Shown here: positions 1 to 9,360 of the stretch, in pieces
How positions within the stretch are numbered: position 1 is the first letter of the stretch
How the letters are laid out: the number at the start of each line of letters is the position of its first letter
Notes under the pieces: generated by a model
Seen by the model: the letters and a program-made list of their open reading frames with translations, nothing else
Database searches by the model: none
Told to the model about the DNA's origin: nothing
Program-made: the position numbers and the translations under genes
Source of the DNA: an uncultured Litoreibacter sp.
GTDB lineage: Bacteria > Pseudomonadota > Alphaproteobacteria > Rhodobacterales > Rhodobacteraceae
Assembly: GCF_947501785.1 (NCBI RefSeq)
Contig: NZ_CANMXB010000001.1
Coordinates: forward strand, 1,879,048 to 1,943,047
Reading direction: 5' to 3'
Length of the DNA: 64,000 bases

Positions 1-756
1 GGCGAAACGGTCGAAGGCGTGCCGGTCTTCGACACGGTGGAAGAGGCTGTGCGCGAAACCGGGGCGGAGGCCTCGCTGGTCTTCGTGCCGCCCCCCTTCG
101 CCGCAGATGGCATCATGGAAGCGGCTGACGCGGGGATTCGCTATTGCGTTTGCATCACCGACGGCATCCCGGCCCAAGACATGATCCGCGTCAAACGCTA
201 CATGTATCGCTACCCCAAGGACCGCCGCATGGTGCTGACGGGTCCCAACTGCGCAGGCACGATCAGCCCCGGCAAAGCCATGTTGGGCATCATGCCCGGC
301 CATATCTACATGCCGGGCCATGTCGGCATCGTCGGCCGTTCCGGCACGCTGGGCTATGAGGCGGCGGCGCAGCTGAAAGAACGCGGCATCGGCGTGTCGA
401 CCTCCGTGGGTATCGGCGGCGACCCCATCAACGGCTCCAGCTTCCGCGACATCCTTGAACGGTTCGAGCAGGACGAGGACACCCATGTCATCGCATTGAT
501 CGGCGAGATCGGCGGCCCGCAAGAGGCCGAAGCCGCCGAATACATTCGCGATCATGTCACCAAACCGGTTGTCGCCTATGTCGCGGGGCTCACCGCTCCC
601 AAGGGCCGCACCATGGGCCATGCGGGCGCGATCATCTCCGCCTTCGGGGAAAGCGCATCGGAAAAGGTCGAAATCCTCTCCGCCGCCGGCGTGACCGTCG
701 CGGAAAACCCCGCAGTGATCGGCGCCACAATCGCCCAAGTGATGGAGGCCGCATAG
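1..756 (+). CDS. mtkB: Malate thiokinase (malate-CoA ligase) alpha subunit, 5' partial
   Basis: This is the C-terminal ~251 residues of a succinyl-CoA-synthetase-alpha family protein; the reading frame is open to the first base, so the start lies outside the window. The family couples ATP hydrolysis to CoA thioester formation, and a phosphohistidine is expected in the GHAGAIIS motif near residue 200 of the visible part. The segment with RVKRYMYRYPKDRR followed by GPNCAGTISPGKAMLGIMPGHIY resembles MtkB of serine-cycle methylotrophs more than SucD. MtkAB turns malate into malyl-CoA. The next two genes (hydroxypyruvate reductase type and glyA) also belong to the serine cycle, which supports MtkB over SucD. 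Its stop TAG shares one base with the GTG start of the next gene, so the two are co-transcribed. Confidence 0.82.
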   Translation, partial: GETVEGVPVFDTVEEAVRETGAEASLVFVPPPFAADGIMEAADAGIRYCVCITDGIPAQDMIRVKRYMYRYPKDRRMVLTGPNCAGTISPGKAMLGIMPGHIYMPGHVGIVGRSGTLGYEAAAQLKERGIGVSTSVGIGGDPINGSSFRDILERFEQDEDTHVIALIGEIGGPQEAEAAEYIRDHVTKPVVAYVAGLTAPKGRTMGHAGAIISAFGESASEKVEILSAAGVTVAENPAVIGATIAQVMEAA

Positions 757-1727
757 TGGCCAAACCGAGCGTTCTCGTCACCCGCCGCTGGCCCTCCGTG
801 GTCGAACAGAAACTGGCCGAGCACTATAATGTCGCGCTGAACCGCAGCGACCGCCCGCTCTCCTCTGCGGACTTCAAGGAGGCGATCGCCAAATACGACG
901 CCGTCCTGCCAACCGTCACAGACAAGATCAGCGCGGAGGCGTTGGACGTGCCAAAGGCGCGCACCAAAATCCTCGCCAATTATGGCGTCGGTTTCACCCA
1001 TATCGACGTCGGCGCCGCCGCAAGGCGCGGCATCGCCATCACCAACACGCCGGACGTTCTGTCCGAATGCACCGCGGATCTGGCGATGACCTTGATGCTG
1101 ATGGTTGCCCGCCGCGCAGGCGACGGCGAACGCGAATTGCGGTCAGGGCAGTGGACCGGCTGGCGCCCCACCCATCTGATGGGCACCAAGGTGTCCGGCA
1201 AGGTGCTGGGCATCGTGGGCTTTGGCCGCATCGGTCAGGAAATGGCCCGCCGCGCGCATCACGGGTTCGGCATGCACATCCTCGTCTATAACCGCTCGCC
1301 CGTCGATCCCGCCATCCTGGCCCGCTACAACGCCCGCCAGATCGCGACCTTGGAAGAGCTGCTGCCGCTTTGCGATTTCGTCTCGCTGCATTGCCCGGGC
1401 GGCGCGGAAAACCGCAACATGATCAACTCCGCGCGGCTGGATCTCATGAAGGAAGACGCCTTCCTCATCAACACTGCCCGGGGCGAGGTGATCAACGAAA
1501 CCGCGCTGGCACAGGCGCTGATGTTCAACACAATCGGCGGTGCCGCGCTGGACGTCTTCGACGGGGAGCCGCGCCTGCACCCGATGCTGGCCCAATGCGA
1601 CAACCTCGTTATGTTGCCCCATCTGGGAAGCGCCACCCGCGAGGCCCGCGAAGCCATGGGCTTCCGCGTGCTCGACAACCTGAACGACTTTTTTGCAGGC
1701 TCAGCCCCGCGCGACCGCGTGGCGTGA
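756..1727 (+). CDS. D-2-hydroxyacid dehydrogenase, probable hydroxypyruvate/glyoxylate reductase
   Basis: This is a 323-residue NAD(P)-dependent D-2-hydroxyacid dehydrogenase. The Rossmann glycine motif GIVGFGRIG is visible near residue 155, the catalytic-domain stretch [10 protein letters not shown] near 245, and a closing His in MLPHLGSA near 287. The GTG start overlaps the mtkB stop by one base. In the serine cycle this family reduces hydroxypyruvate to D-glycerate with NAD(P)H. The position between mtkB and glyA makes that role the best guess. The protein looks closer to glyoxylate/hydroxypyruvate reductases of the GhrB/GyaR kind than to the Methylobacterium hpr product, so the exact substrate is inferred from context. 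Confidence 0.75.
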   Translation: MAKPSVLVTRRWPSVVEQKLAEHYNVALNRSDRPLSSADFKEAIAKYDAVLPTVTDKISAEALDVPKARTKILANYGVGFTHIDVGAAARRGIAITNTPDVLSECTADLAMTLMLMVARRAGDGERELRSGQWTGWRPTHLMGTKVSGKVLGIVGFGRIGQEMARRAHHGFGMHILVYNRSPVDPAILARYNARQIATLEELLPLCDFVSLHCPGGAENRNMINSARLDLMKEDAFLINTARGEVINETALAQALMFNTIGGAALDVFDGEPRLHPMLAQCDNLVMLPHLGSATREAREAMGFRVLDNLNDFFAGSAPRDRVA

Positions 1728-1755
1728 GCTTCACTTGCCTATTGGGAGACAGAAC

Positions 1756-3051
<1,296 letters not shown>

Positions 3052-3159
3052 GCCAAACAAGCTTCGTTTTGGCTCAAATACTCAATCCCGTTGCGCCCCT
3101 CACAGGCGCACCGGTCGCATGGTTAACCGCCCGCTAAATCCCCGGCGCTATACCCGTTC

Positions 3160-3385
3160 CCGGATCCAGCGACGGCCATCAACCGTCGCGCAAAGGCAAA
3201 GAGGGATTGCGGCAGTTCGACCTCGGGCTGCCTTGCATCCTCCGGAGACACGCAAGGCCGGTCTGCCCCAAAAGGCAGGCGGGAACCGCACCCATGATGC
3301 CAATCAAGGTGGCGCCACCTCTCTAAAACCAACAGAAGCGAGACACCGCCCCAACCGCGCAGCACAACAGCTTCCGCGGGCGCTG
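3160..3385 (+). ncRNA. Candidate structured small RNA
   Basis: Between glyA and the palindromes at 3390 there are several nested inverted repeats. GCCTTGC (3230-3236) pairs with GCAAGGC (3252-3258) around an inner CTCCGGAG. An outer GGCAG (3211-3215) pairs with CTGCC (3263-3267). AGGTGGCGCCACCT (3307-3320) is a perfect 14-bp palindrome. A TATACC box at 3149-3154 could be a -10 element, though no good -35 at the right spacing is seen. The strand and both ends are guesses. I do not recognise a known family; 6S RNA, tmRNA, SRP RNA and RNase P consensus motifs were looked for and not found. Confidence 0.25.
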
Positions 3386-3389
3386 GTGT

Positions 3390-3438
3390 AAGAATTTTCG
3401 ATCGAAAATTCTTGGCAAAAACTTTTTCCAAAAGTTTT
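3390..3438. terminator. Tandem AT-rich palindromes, probable bidirectional terminator
   Basis: A perfect 24-bp palindrome spans 3390-3413, centred on TTTTCGATCGAAAA. A second perfect stem follows at once: AAAACTTTT (3418-3426) and AAAAGTTTT (3430-3438) with a three-base loop. They sit between the convergent ends of the glyA side and the aldehyde dehydrogenase. T-rich arms on both strands suit termination in either direction, but a role as a dispersed repeat or protein-binding site cannot be excluded. Confidence 0.5.
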
Positions 3439-3546
3439 CCACTCGCCCGCGATCAATCCTCAGCGTCACGTGCCCGGCGCACCGTCTTGCCAACCATGTC
3501 GGAATAAATCGTCTCTACGCGGGAAAGTGTGCCAGAGCACACCGGG

Positions 3547-5013
3547 TTAGCGCATCACGAACGGGTCAGGAATGGGGTCATCGCTGGTGCGCAGCCAAAC
3601 GGCCTTTGTCTTCGTGTAATCAAGCGCAGCCTGCAACCCGCCTTCGCGACCATGGCCGCTTAGCCCGGAGCCGCCGAAGGGGGCAATCGGGCTGACGGCG
3701 CGATATGTGTTCACCCAAACAATGCCCGCCCGAAGGTCGCGGACCATCCGGTGCGCCCGTGTAAGGTCCTTGGTGAACACCCCCGCGGCGAGCCCGAACG
3801 CAGTGTCGTTGGCGATCTCGAGCGCCTCAGCCTCGGTGTCAAAACTCAGGACTGACAGAACGGGGCCGAAGAATTCCGTGGTCAGGCAAGGCGCATCCGG
3901 CGCGTCTGAACAATCAATGATTGTCGGCGGGAAATAGGTCCCTTCGCGATCCAGCGGACTGCCACCGGTGACAATCCCGGCCCCTGCCGTCTTGGACGCG
4001 GCGACCAGATCAGTCGCAACTTCTAGCTGACCTTTGGTGCAGAGAGGCCCGATTTCCGTTGCCATGTCATCCGGCGCGCCGATGATTGCGGCCTCCGCCT
4101 TCTCCTTGAGGCGTGCGAGAAACACGTCCTTGATTTTGTTCGAAACAATCAAGCGGGACCCGGCAACGCAGCTTTGGCCGGTCGCAGCAAAGATGCCGGA
4201 GACCTGCGCATTTACAGCGCTCTCGATATCGGCGTCGTCAAAAACGATGAACGGTGATTTTCCGCCAAGCTCAAGCGATGTCGAGGCCAGATTTTCAGCC
4301 GAGTTTCTCACGATATGCCGGGCCGTTTCAGGCCCGCCCGTGAAGGCAATATGGTCCACGCCTGGATGGCTTGTCAGCACCGCGCCGCAGTCCTGCCCGA
4401 ACCCGGTTATGACGTTCAAAACACCTTTCGGAAAGCCGGCCTGATCAAAGATGCGCGCAAATTCCAGCAACGGCGCGGGCCCGTCCTCGGACGCCTTGAG
4501 CACGACTGTGCACCCCGCCGCCAGGGCCGGGCCGACCTTGACCGCGGCAAGAAACAGCTGCGAATTCCAGGGCACGATTGCGGCCACCACGCCCACCGGT
4601 TCGCGCCGCAACCATACTTCCATATCCGGCTTGTCAATCGGGAGATGGGCCCCCTCAATCTTGTCGGCCAGCCCGGCGTAATAGCGATAGTACTCGGCGA
4701 CATAGGCTACTTGCGCGGATGTTTCGCGGATAATTTTTCCGGTGTCGCGGGTTTCAAGCTCCGCCAGCCTCCCCGCATGTTCAGCGATCAGGTCGGCCAA
4801 CCTCAGCAACAGCTTGCCTCGCCCGGATGCCGTTGTGCCGCCCCATTCCTCAGAGGCGAAGGCCGCAGCGGCTGCGTCTACCGCGGCATTTACGTCCTGA
4901 CTGCGCGCCTCCGGCATCATCGCCCAGACACGCCCGGTCGCCGGGTCGCGGCTTTCAAATGCGGCGGACCCATCTGAAAACACGCCGCCAATATATTGCT
5001 GAAACTTTTCCAT
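3547..5013 (-). CDS. NAD(P)-dependent aldehyde dehydrogenase
   Basis: A 488-residue aldehyde dehydrogenase that oxidises an aldehyde to the acid. The oxyanion Asn in PWNSQ (about N150), the general base Glu in SLELGGKSP (about E248) and the nucleophile Cys in GQSCVAGS (about C282) are all present, so it should be active. The ATG at 5013 is preceded on the coding strand by AAGGGA; longer starts would overlap the stop of the upstream gene at 5024. It is the last gene of a five-gene minus-strand unit with a luciferase-like monooxygenase, flavin reductase, hydrolase and DUF1185 protein. It therefore probably oxidises an aldehyde made by ring cleavage, but the substrate is not shown by the sequence. 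Confidence 0.9.
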   Translation of the reverse strand: MEKFQQYIGGVFSDGSAAFESRDPATGRVWAMMPEARSQDVNAAVDAAAAAFASEEWGGTTASGRGKLLLRLADLIAEHAGRLAELETRDTGKIIRETSAQVAYVAEYYRYYAGLADKIEGAHLPIDKPDMEVWLRREPVGVVAAIVPWNSQLFLAAVKVGPALAAGCTVVLKASEDGPAPLLEFARIFDQAGFPKGVLNVITGFGQDCGAVLTSHPGVDHIAFTGGPETARHIVRNSAENLASTSLELGGKSPFIVFDDADIESAVNAQVSGIFAATGQSCVAGSRLIVSNKIKDVFLARLKEKAEAAIIGAPDDMATEIGPLCTKGQLEVATDLVAASKTAGAGIVTGGSPLDREGTYFPPTIIDCSDAPDAPCLTTEFFGPVLSVLSFDTEAEALEIANDTAFGLAAGVFTKDLTRAHRMVRDLRAGIVWVNTYRAVSPIAPFGGSGLSGHGREGGLQAALDYTKTKAVWLRTSDDPIPDPFVMR

Positions 5014-5023
5014 TGCTGGTCCC

Positions 5024-6061
5024 TTAGTCGAAGGCTGGCATGACGTGGTTGATGAACCGTTCCAATGATGCCTTCTTGCGTTCAAAGCTCATCCCGCTGT
5101 CAATCCAGAAGGCATATTCGTCGTAACCCAACTTTTCATAGGTCCTGATCCGGTCGACCGCGGCGGCGGGGGTTGCTATGACCTTATCACGCATCATCGC
5201 ATCGGCTGAGTAAAACGGGTGGTTTGCGATATCTTCCTCCGTCAGCGGCTGGATCAGGCCTTGCGACACGGGACGTTCGTTTTTGAACCATGCGCCGAAA
5301 TAGCAATAAAATCGATTGATCTCGTCCGCCGCCTGCCGCGCATCGGCGGCGTCTTCTGCGATGTATGTGTGGTTCAACAACATGATCTGCGGCCGTGGGA
5401 TGTCCGGCAGTTTTGCGCAAGACGCCTTGAATGTGTCCATCAGCTTGATGATCTCGTCATCGCCTTGCCATAGCGGCGTCACCTGAACGTGGCAGCCCTG
5501 CGCGATTGCGAATTCGTGGCTGTTTGGATCGCGCGCCGCAATCCAGATCGGGGGCCCGCCCGTTTGCACCGGCTTGGGTGAAGACGAGGAGTTCGGAAAG
5601 GAGTGGTACGTTCCCTCCTGGGCATGGTCCCCTTTCCACAAACGCCGCATTGCCGGGACCAGCTCGCGCATACGTTGGCCGGCATCCCAGGCATCCATCC
5701 CCGGCACCATCCGTTCATATTCATAACTATAGGCACCGCGTGCGATGCCCAGTTCCAAACGACCGTCAACGATCATGTCGGTCATGGCGGCCTCGCCGGC
5801 CAACCGAATGGGGTGCCAGAAGGGCGCAATAATCGTACCCGTGCCGAGCCGGACGTTCGAGGTTTGCCGGGCCAGATCCACGAGGTTCAGGAACGGGTTT
5901 GGGGAAATGGTAAAGTCCATTCCATGGTGCTCGCCGGTCCATACGGCATGCATACCGCCATCATCCGCGATTTTCGCGAGCGCAATGAACTCCTGATACA
6001 ACCGCTTCTGATCCTGTTCAGGCGACACACGCTCCATATGGGCAAATAGTGAAAAGCGCAT
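5024..6061 (-). CDS. Luciferase-like (LLM class) flavin-dependent monooxygenase
   Basis: A 345-residue member of the bacterial luciferase-like monooxygenase family, which uses reduced flavin and O2 to oxygenate its substrate. Family features are the HGMDF segment after WTGEHH (near residue 47), VRLGTGTIIAPFWHP (near 72) and the stretch RLELGIARGAYSYEYER (near 104). A GGGAGA ribosome site precedes the ATG. The flavin reductase directly upstream (start of this gene 3 bp after its stop) is the expected partner that supplies reduced flavin. Two-component LLM enzymes open N-heterocycles such as uracil (RutA) and pyridine, so ring cleavage is plausible here; the substrate remains unknown. Confidence 0.85.
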   Translation of the reverse strand: MRFSLFAHMERVSPEQDQKRLYQEFIALAKIADDGGMHAVWTGEHHGMDFTISPNPFLNLVDLARQTSNVRLGTGTIIAPFWHPIRLAGEAAMTDMIVDGRLELGIARGAYSYEYERMVPGMDAWDAGQRMRELVPAMRRLWKGDHAQEGTYHSFPNSSSSPKPVQTGGPPIWIAARDPNSHEFAIAQGCHVQVTPLWQGDDEIIKLMDTFKASCAKLPDIPRPQIMLLNHTYIAEDAADARQAADEINRFYCYFGAWFKNERPVSQGLIQPLTEEDIANHPFYSADAMMRDKVIATPAAAVDRIRTYEKLGYDEYAFWIDSGMSFERKKASLERFINHVMPAFD

Positions 6062-6064
6062 GTG

Positions 6065-6982
6065 TTATCTCCCTTGTGTCATCGGGCGGACTTCGCCGCT
6101 GGATTGATTGCCGTAGTAAATCCCGTAGTTGCCAAGCTTCGTTTCTGCGGCAAACCGTTCCAGCATCGTGAGTATCGCAGGGTTCGCGACATCGTCCAAA
6201 GCGCCTTTTACAAGCGGCACAAAAACGCCCCGCGCGGGGCTGCCCTCGCCGGTTTGGCAAAAGAACGAGATATGTTGGCGTTTGTGGCGCACGTCCTCAA
6301 AGACCGAATAGACAAAGCCCGGCTCCGCCTGCAAACCCGTGGACGCGATCAACTTTGTCACCGCGGCCGATACGCCGTCGCCATCTACCAGCACTTCCGG
6401 CAGCGCCAGCCCCCCTTGCCCGTCATCCACCAACAAAACGTCATTATCCCGCGCAATGAGCGTTGAAACGACGAGGTTTGTGGATTGCTCAAGCGCATCG
6501 GCTGCTGTGCTGGGCGTCACATAGGCGCCGCGCGCGTAACCTAGCCCCGGCGTCGCGGTATGCCCGAATGCCGCGACCTCACCGATGAGGATCACATGAT
6601 CACCCGCTTCGACTGTTTTGTGCATTGAACAATCAAACCAGGCCGACACGCCTTCCAGGATTGGCGCCCCCCTCGGCCCCCTGCCCCACGCAACCGACGC
6701 GAAGCGATCTTCGACGGGTCGTGCAAATGTGTTGGAGATATCGGCCTGCGCCTCAGACAGGATATTCACGGCGAACCCCGACGCCGTCACCAAGGCTTCA
6801 AAGTTCCGCGATGAATTTGACAAGCACACCAATACCAATGGCGGGTCGATGGACACGGACGTAAAGGAATTGGCGGTAAACCCCAACGGATCGCCATTGG
6901 CGTCATCGGCCGTCACGACCGTCACGCCAGTCATGAAGGTGCCAAATGCGCTGCGCAGCGCCCGAGCGTCCATTGGCGTCAT
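6065..6982 (-). CDS. Flavin reductase with degenerate Nudix-like C-terminal domain
   Basis: A 305-residue protein. Residues ~1-165 form a flavin reductase (RutF/DIM6-NTAB) split-barrel domain with the usual FMTGVTVVTA and GFTANSFTSVSIDPPLVL segments. It should pass NAD(P)H electrons to free flavin for the neighbouring luciferase-like enzyme. Residues ~175-300 form an extra domain whose pattern (LLVDDGQGGLALP, then an A-x-x-LIASTG helix and FVYSVFED) resembles a Nudix fold, but the acidic Nudix-box residues are missing. The start at 6982 has a GGAGGAG ribosome site and overlaps the upstream hydrolase stop by 4 bp (ATGA). The extra domain may bind nucleotide or flavin; that is inference. Confidence 0.82.
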   Translation of the reverse strand: MTPMDARALRSAFGTFMTGVTVVTADDANGDPLGFTANSFTSVSIDPPLVLVCLSNSSRNFEALVTASGFAVNILSEAQADISNTFARPVEDRFASVAWGRGPRGAPILEGVSAWFDCSMHKTVEAGDHVILIGEVAAFGHTATPGLGYARGAYVTPSTAADALEQSTNLVVSTLIARDNDVLLVDDGQGGLALPEVLVDGDGVSAAVTKLIASTGLQAEPGFVYSVFEDVRHKRQHISFFCQTGEGSPARGVFVPLVKGALDDVANPAILTMLERFAAETKLGNYGIYYGNQSSGEVRPMTQGR

Positions 6983-7785
6983 TGCGTCTCCTCCGTTTTG
7001 ACCGGGGTCCTCAACCAATGCAAAAGATGCTCGTTCACCTCATCTGCGGCGGTCAAGTTTATCATATGCCGGTGCCCCTTGATGGCGACCGCGCGACCGT
7101 CTTGCACGGCTGCGCCCATGGCCCGGCTCATAGCGGGGGTTGAATTGGGATCGTCATCGCCGGTCATCGCCAGAAACGGGCAAGCGATCTTTGAAAAGCA
7201 ATCGGAATAGGCCGCATCACCGTTCGCAAAGGCGGCGTAGGCCGTGGCATAGCCGGTCGCATCGACCGCCCCCAGCCACGCCGCGACCTGCATTCGGGCA
7301 TCCGTGTGGTGCGCGCCGAACCATCTGGCCAGCGGCGTGTCGAGATCAATGTCGCCATTTCGTATCTCTGCGGCCCGCGCTTGAACCGCGGCCTTCGCGA
7401 CGTCATCGCGCCGAAAAACCCCGTTGAGCAAGGCAACCCGACGCACCAGGTGCGGATGGCGGACCGCCATGCCGCCAGCAATCAACGCCCCCATGGAATG
7501 CCCTGCCAAGTTTGCCGCCCCGACGCCCAACGCGTCAATCGCCGCCCGACACCAGTCCACGTATTGGGGAAGTTGGCTGGCCGGCGGCAACGGGTCGCTC
7601 CTCCCATGGCCGGGCATATCCAGAGCGATCACTCGGTAACGAGGCGCAAAATATGCAAGTTGCGGCCCCCAGGCCGCAGACTGCATTCCGACGCCATGGA
7701 TCAACACCAGCGGCTCGCCCGCGCCTTGGGTCCGGCAGCTTACCTTTCGGTTGGTGTCAGACAGCAGCAGGGTTGTCAGCGTCAT
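6979..7785 (-). CDS. Alpha/beta hydrolase
   Basis: A 268-residue alpha/beta-fold hydrolase. The oxyanion motif HGVGMQ is near residue 31, the nucleophile elbow GHSMGA near 98, and a C-terminal His in KGHRHMIN near 240 completes the likely Ser-Asp-His triad. The overall form resembles enol-lactone and C-C or C-N bond hydrolases of ring-degradation pathways. The ATG at 7785 follows GAGGAGC and overlaps the upstream DUF1185 gene by 29 bp; the downstream flavin reductase overlaps by 4 bp. It probably hydrolyses the product of the oxygenase step (lactone, amide or formamide), but the substrate is unknown. Confidence 0.85.
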   Translation of the reverse strand: MTLTTLLLSDTNRKVSCRTQGAGEPLVLIHGVGMQSAAWGPQLAYFAPRYRVIALDMPGHGRSDPLPPASQLPQYVDWCRAAIDALGVGAANLAGHSMGALIAGGMAVRHPHLVRRVALLNGVFRRDDVAKAAVQARAAEIRNGDIDLDTPLARWFGAHHTDARMQVAAWLGAVDATGYATAYAAFANGDAAYSDCFSKIACPFLAMTGDDDPNSTPAMSRAMGAAVQDGRAVAIKGHRHMINLTAADEVNEHLLHWLRTPVKTEETQ

Positions 7786-8359
7786 GGCCCAGCTCCTCAA
7801 GATCCTGATAGCGGTCCCCTATCCGATGATGAGGACGCCCCCCGATCGACGCCCCTAGCGCTATCAGGATTTCATCAGCGGCCGGCGCATCTGCGACCGA
7901 GGTCTGCACCGTCAGGTAATGCGACCGCCGACCAGCATCATGTTTATCCATCAAAGGGATCAGAAGAGGCGCATTCGCCGGGCCGCGCGTATTGCAAAAC
8001 GACAGGTACGACTTCGCGCCAACGGCGTTGCGGTAGTGGTTCCCGAAATGCAGCGTGTGGATCAGGGCGGAGGCATGCTCCACCTCACCGCCGAGACCGA
8101 CGATTGCGGCTTTGCCATACCCCTCGACCTTGTCCCCCCCACCAGCGGCGTCCAGCACCATTTCGGTAAGCAGCGCGCCCAGCCCTGGGGCGCAGTCGCG
8201 AATTGCGGGGGAAAGATCTTCCACAAACCCCTGACCTGCCCATGGGTTCGTGATGACAGCCAGTGCGGCAATCAATGTGAGCGGCGTTTGGGCCGCCTTC
8301 CCCCCCTCGATCAGGGTGTTCTCAACATGCAATAGCGTCTTCCTGATCTCGGCAGGCAC
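7757..8359 (-). CDS. DUF1185 / amino-acid-synthesis family protein
   Basis: A 200-residue protein of the family named AA_synth (DUF1185), whose biochemical role I do not know to be settled. Recognisable parts are the start PAEIRKTLLHVENTLIEGG, AVITNPWAGQ near residue 37, and GKAAIVGLGGEVEHASALIHT near 82. I chose the GTG at 8359 because GAAGGA lies seven bases upstream and it gives the usual family N-terminus; a TTG two codons earlier is also possible. It is the first gene of the unit and starts 34 bp from a GTATAC-type operator. Such genes often sit next to flavin monooxygenases and hydrolases in catabolic clusters, as here, which suggests an enzymatic step in the same pathway. Confidence 0.8.
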   Translation of the reverse strand: MPAEIRKTLLHVENTLIEGGKAAQTPLTLIAALAVITNPWAGQGFVEDLSPAIRDCAPGLGALLTEMVLDAAGGGDKVEGYGKAAIVGLGGEVEHASALIHTLHFGNHYRNAVGAKSYLSFCNTRGPANAPLLIPLMDKHDAGRRSHYLTVQTSVADAPAADEILIALGASIGGRPHHRIGDRYQDLEELGHDADNPAAV

Positions 8360-8392
8360 AGGCAAATCCTTCGGTCGTTTTCACTCACATAT

Positions 8393-8404
8393 ATGGTATA
8401 CCAT
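8393..8404. promoter_or_regulatory. GntR-type operator ATGGTATACCAT
   Basis: A perfect 12-bp palindrome lies 34 bp upstream of the DUF1185 start, inside the promoter region of the minus-strand unit. Its GTATAC core and arms match what FCD-subfamily GntR regulators bind. The GntR gene at 8621-9346 lies immediately upstream and is the obvious candidate regulator. Related sites occur at 27301-27345 and 43851-43866. Confidence 0.6.
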
Positions 8405-8620
8405 CATACAAAATGTCAATCATCATGTTGGGAACTCCGCCGGGCCATGCGTGCGTTCCAGGAGGCGCAAAAACCCATGGACCGAATAGTACCGTCGGGG
8501 CGATTGCATTGGACCAGCGCGGCAACAGCGCAGTGTGACAGCGCGTCTCCAAACTTAACGTCAGACGTAATCGCAATTGACCCTAGAGGGAGGTACAGGC
8601 GTGGCGCAGAGCGGGCGTTG

Positions 8621-9346
8621 TCAAACCTGTTCGTCGTCCGGAAAGACTTGCTTCGGCGCCGCACGGGAGCCCGTTGCATTGGCGATGCGTTTGGACAAAA
8701 AGGCCCCGGTCGATCTGTAGTGGTCGATCAATTGCGTGCGCGCGCCTTTGATATCCCCGCCTAAAGTGGCCTGCAGAATACTTTGGTGTTCTTCTGAAAC
8801 ATTGCGGCCATCGTAGTCCGAAGAGGCGCCCGCAATGTAGCGGTAGCGTATATTCAGATCATAAAGCTGGTCGCAGAACCTCAACAACAGCGGGGACCCG
8901 CAATTGCCAATCAGGGCGAGATGGAATTCTTTGTGCCTCTGCTCAAACACTTCGCGACCCTGGTCTTCGGCCCGCGTCATCCTGTGATGGGCCACGATAA
9001 GCGCTTCTGAATAACTCTCCGTGGCCTTTTCCATGCTTTGGCGCAACGCCTTCGCTTCCAGCGTGCATCGCAGTTCGAGAATTTCTTCGAAGTTTTCCAG
9101 GCTCGTGTCCGCCGTCCGAAACCCGCGCTGATCAAGACGCACGACAAGCTGGTCCGAGGTCAGGAGGCTTAGAGCTTCGCGAATTGGTGAGGCCCCCACC
9201 CCCAAAGCTTCTCGCAGGCTCTCGATCTTGAGCCGTGTCCCCGGTGCCAGATCGCCCGTAACAATCATCCGCCGCAGCCGATTGTAGGCGACGCGGGTCG
9301 CCGAATTCTCCGACGGAGGATTATTTGAGTCACTGCCAAGATACAT
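8621..9346 (-). CDS. GntR/FCD family transcriptional regulator
   Basis: A 241-residue regulator with an N-terminal GntR winged helix (residues ~17-85; RVAYNRLRRMIVTGDLAPG and the recognition region GASPIREALSLL). A C-terminal all-helical FCD effector domain follows (ELRCTLEAKAL near 90, HKEFHLALIGNCGS near 138, EEHQSILQATL near 187). The metal-ligand His pattern of FCD domains is present. The gene starts 14 bp after the stop of the HMGL-like gene, so it is the last gene of the long minus-strand operon. It is also adjacent to the DUF1185 unit, whose promoter carries a fitting palindrome at 8393. It probably represses one or both units until a pathway intermediate binds. Confidence 0.88.
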   Translation of the reverse strand: MYLGSDSNNPPSENSATRVAYNRLRRMIVTGDLAPGTRLKIESLREALGVGASPIREALSLLTSDQLVVRLDQRGFRTADTSLENFEEILELRCTLEAKALRQSMEKATESYSEALIVAHHRMTRAEDQGREVFEQRHKEFHLALIGNCGSPLLLRFCDQLYDLNIRYRYIAGASSDYDGRNVSEEHQSILQATLGGDIKGARTQLIDHYRSTGAFLSKRIANATGSRAAPKQVFPDDEQV

Positions 9347-9360
9347 GCGCGTTTTCCAGA

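Larger units (their letters stand above)
3052..3546. other. Structured 495-bp intergenic region after glyA
   Basis: No convincing gene is seen between glyA and the convergent aldehyde dehydrogenase. Just after the glyA stop lies a weak stem (GCCAAA 3052-3057 with TTTGGC 3068-3073). The middle part folds into several hairpins (see the RNA candidate entry), and the right part holds two strong AT-rich palindromes at 3390-3438 that probably act as transcription end points. Confidence 0.6.

Noticed and set aside
3123-3385. 6S RNA, tmRNA or SRP RNA as identity of the structured stretch
   Set aside because: None of the conserved motifs of these RNAs could be found on either strand; left as an unnamed candidate.
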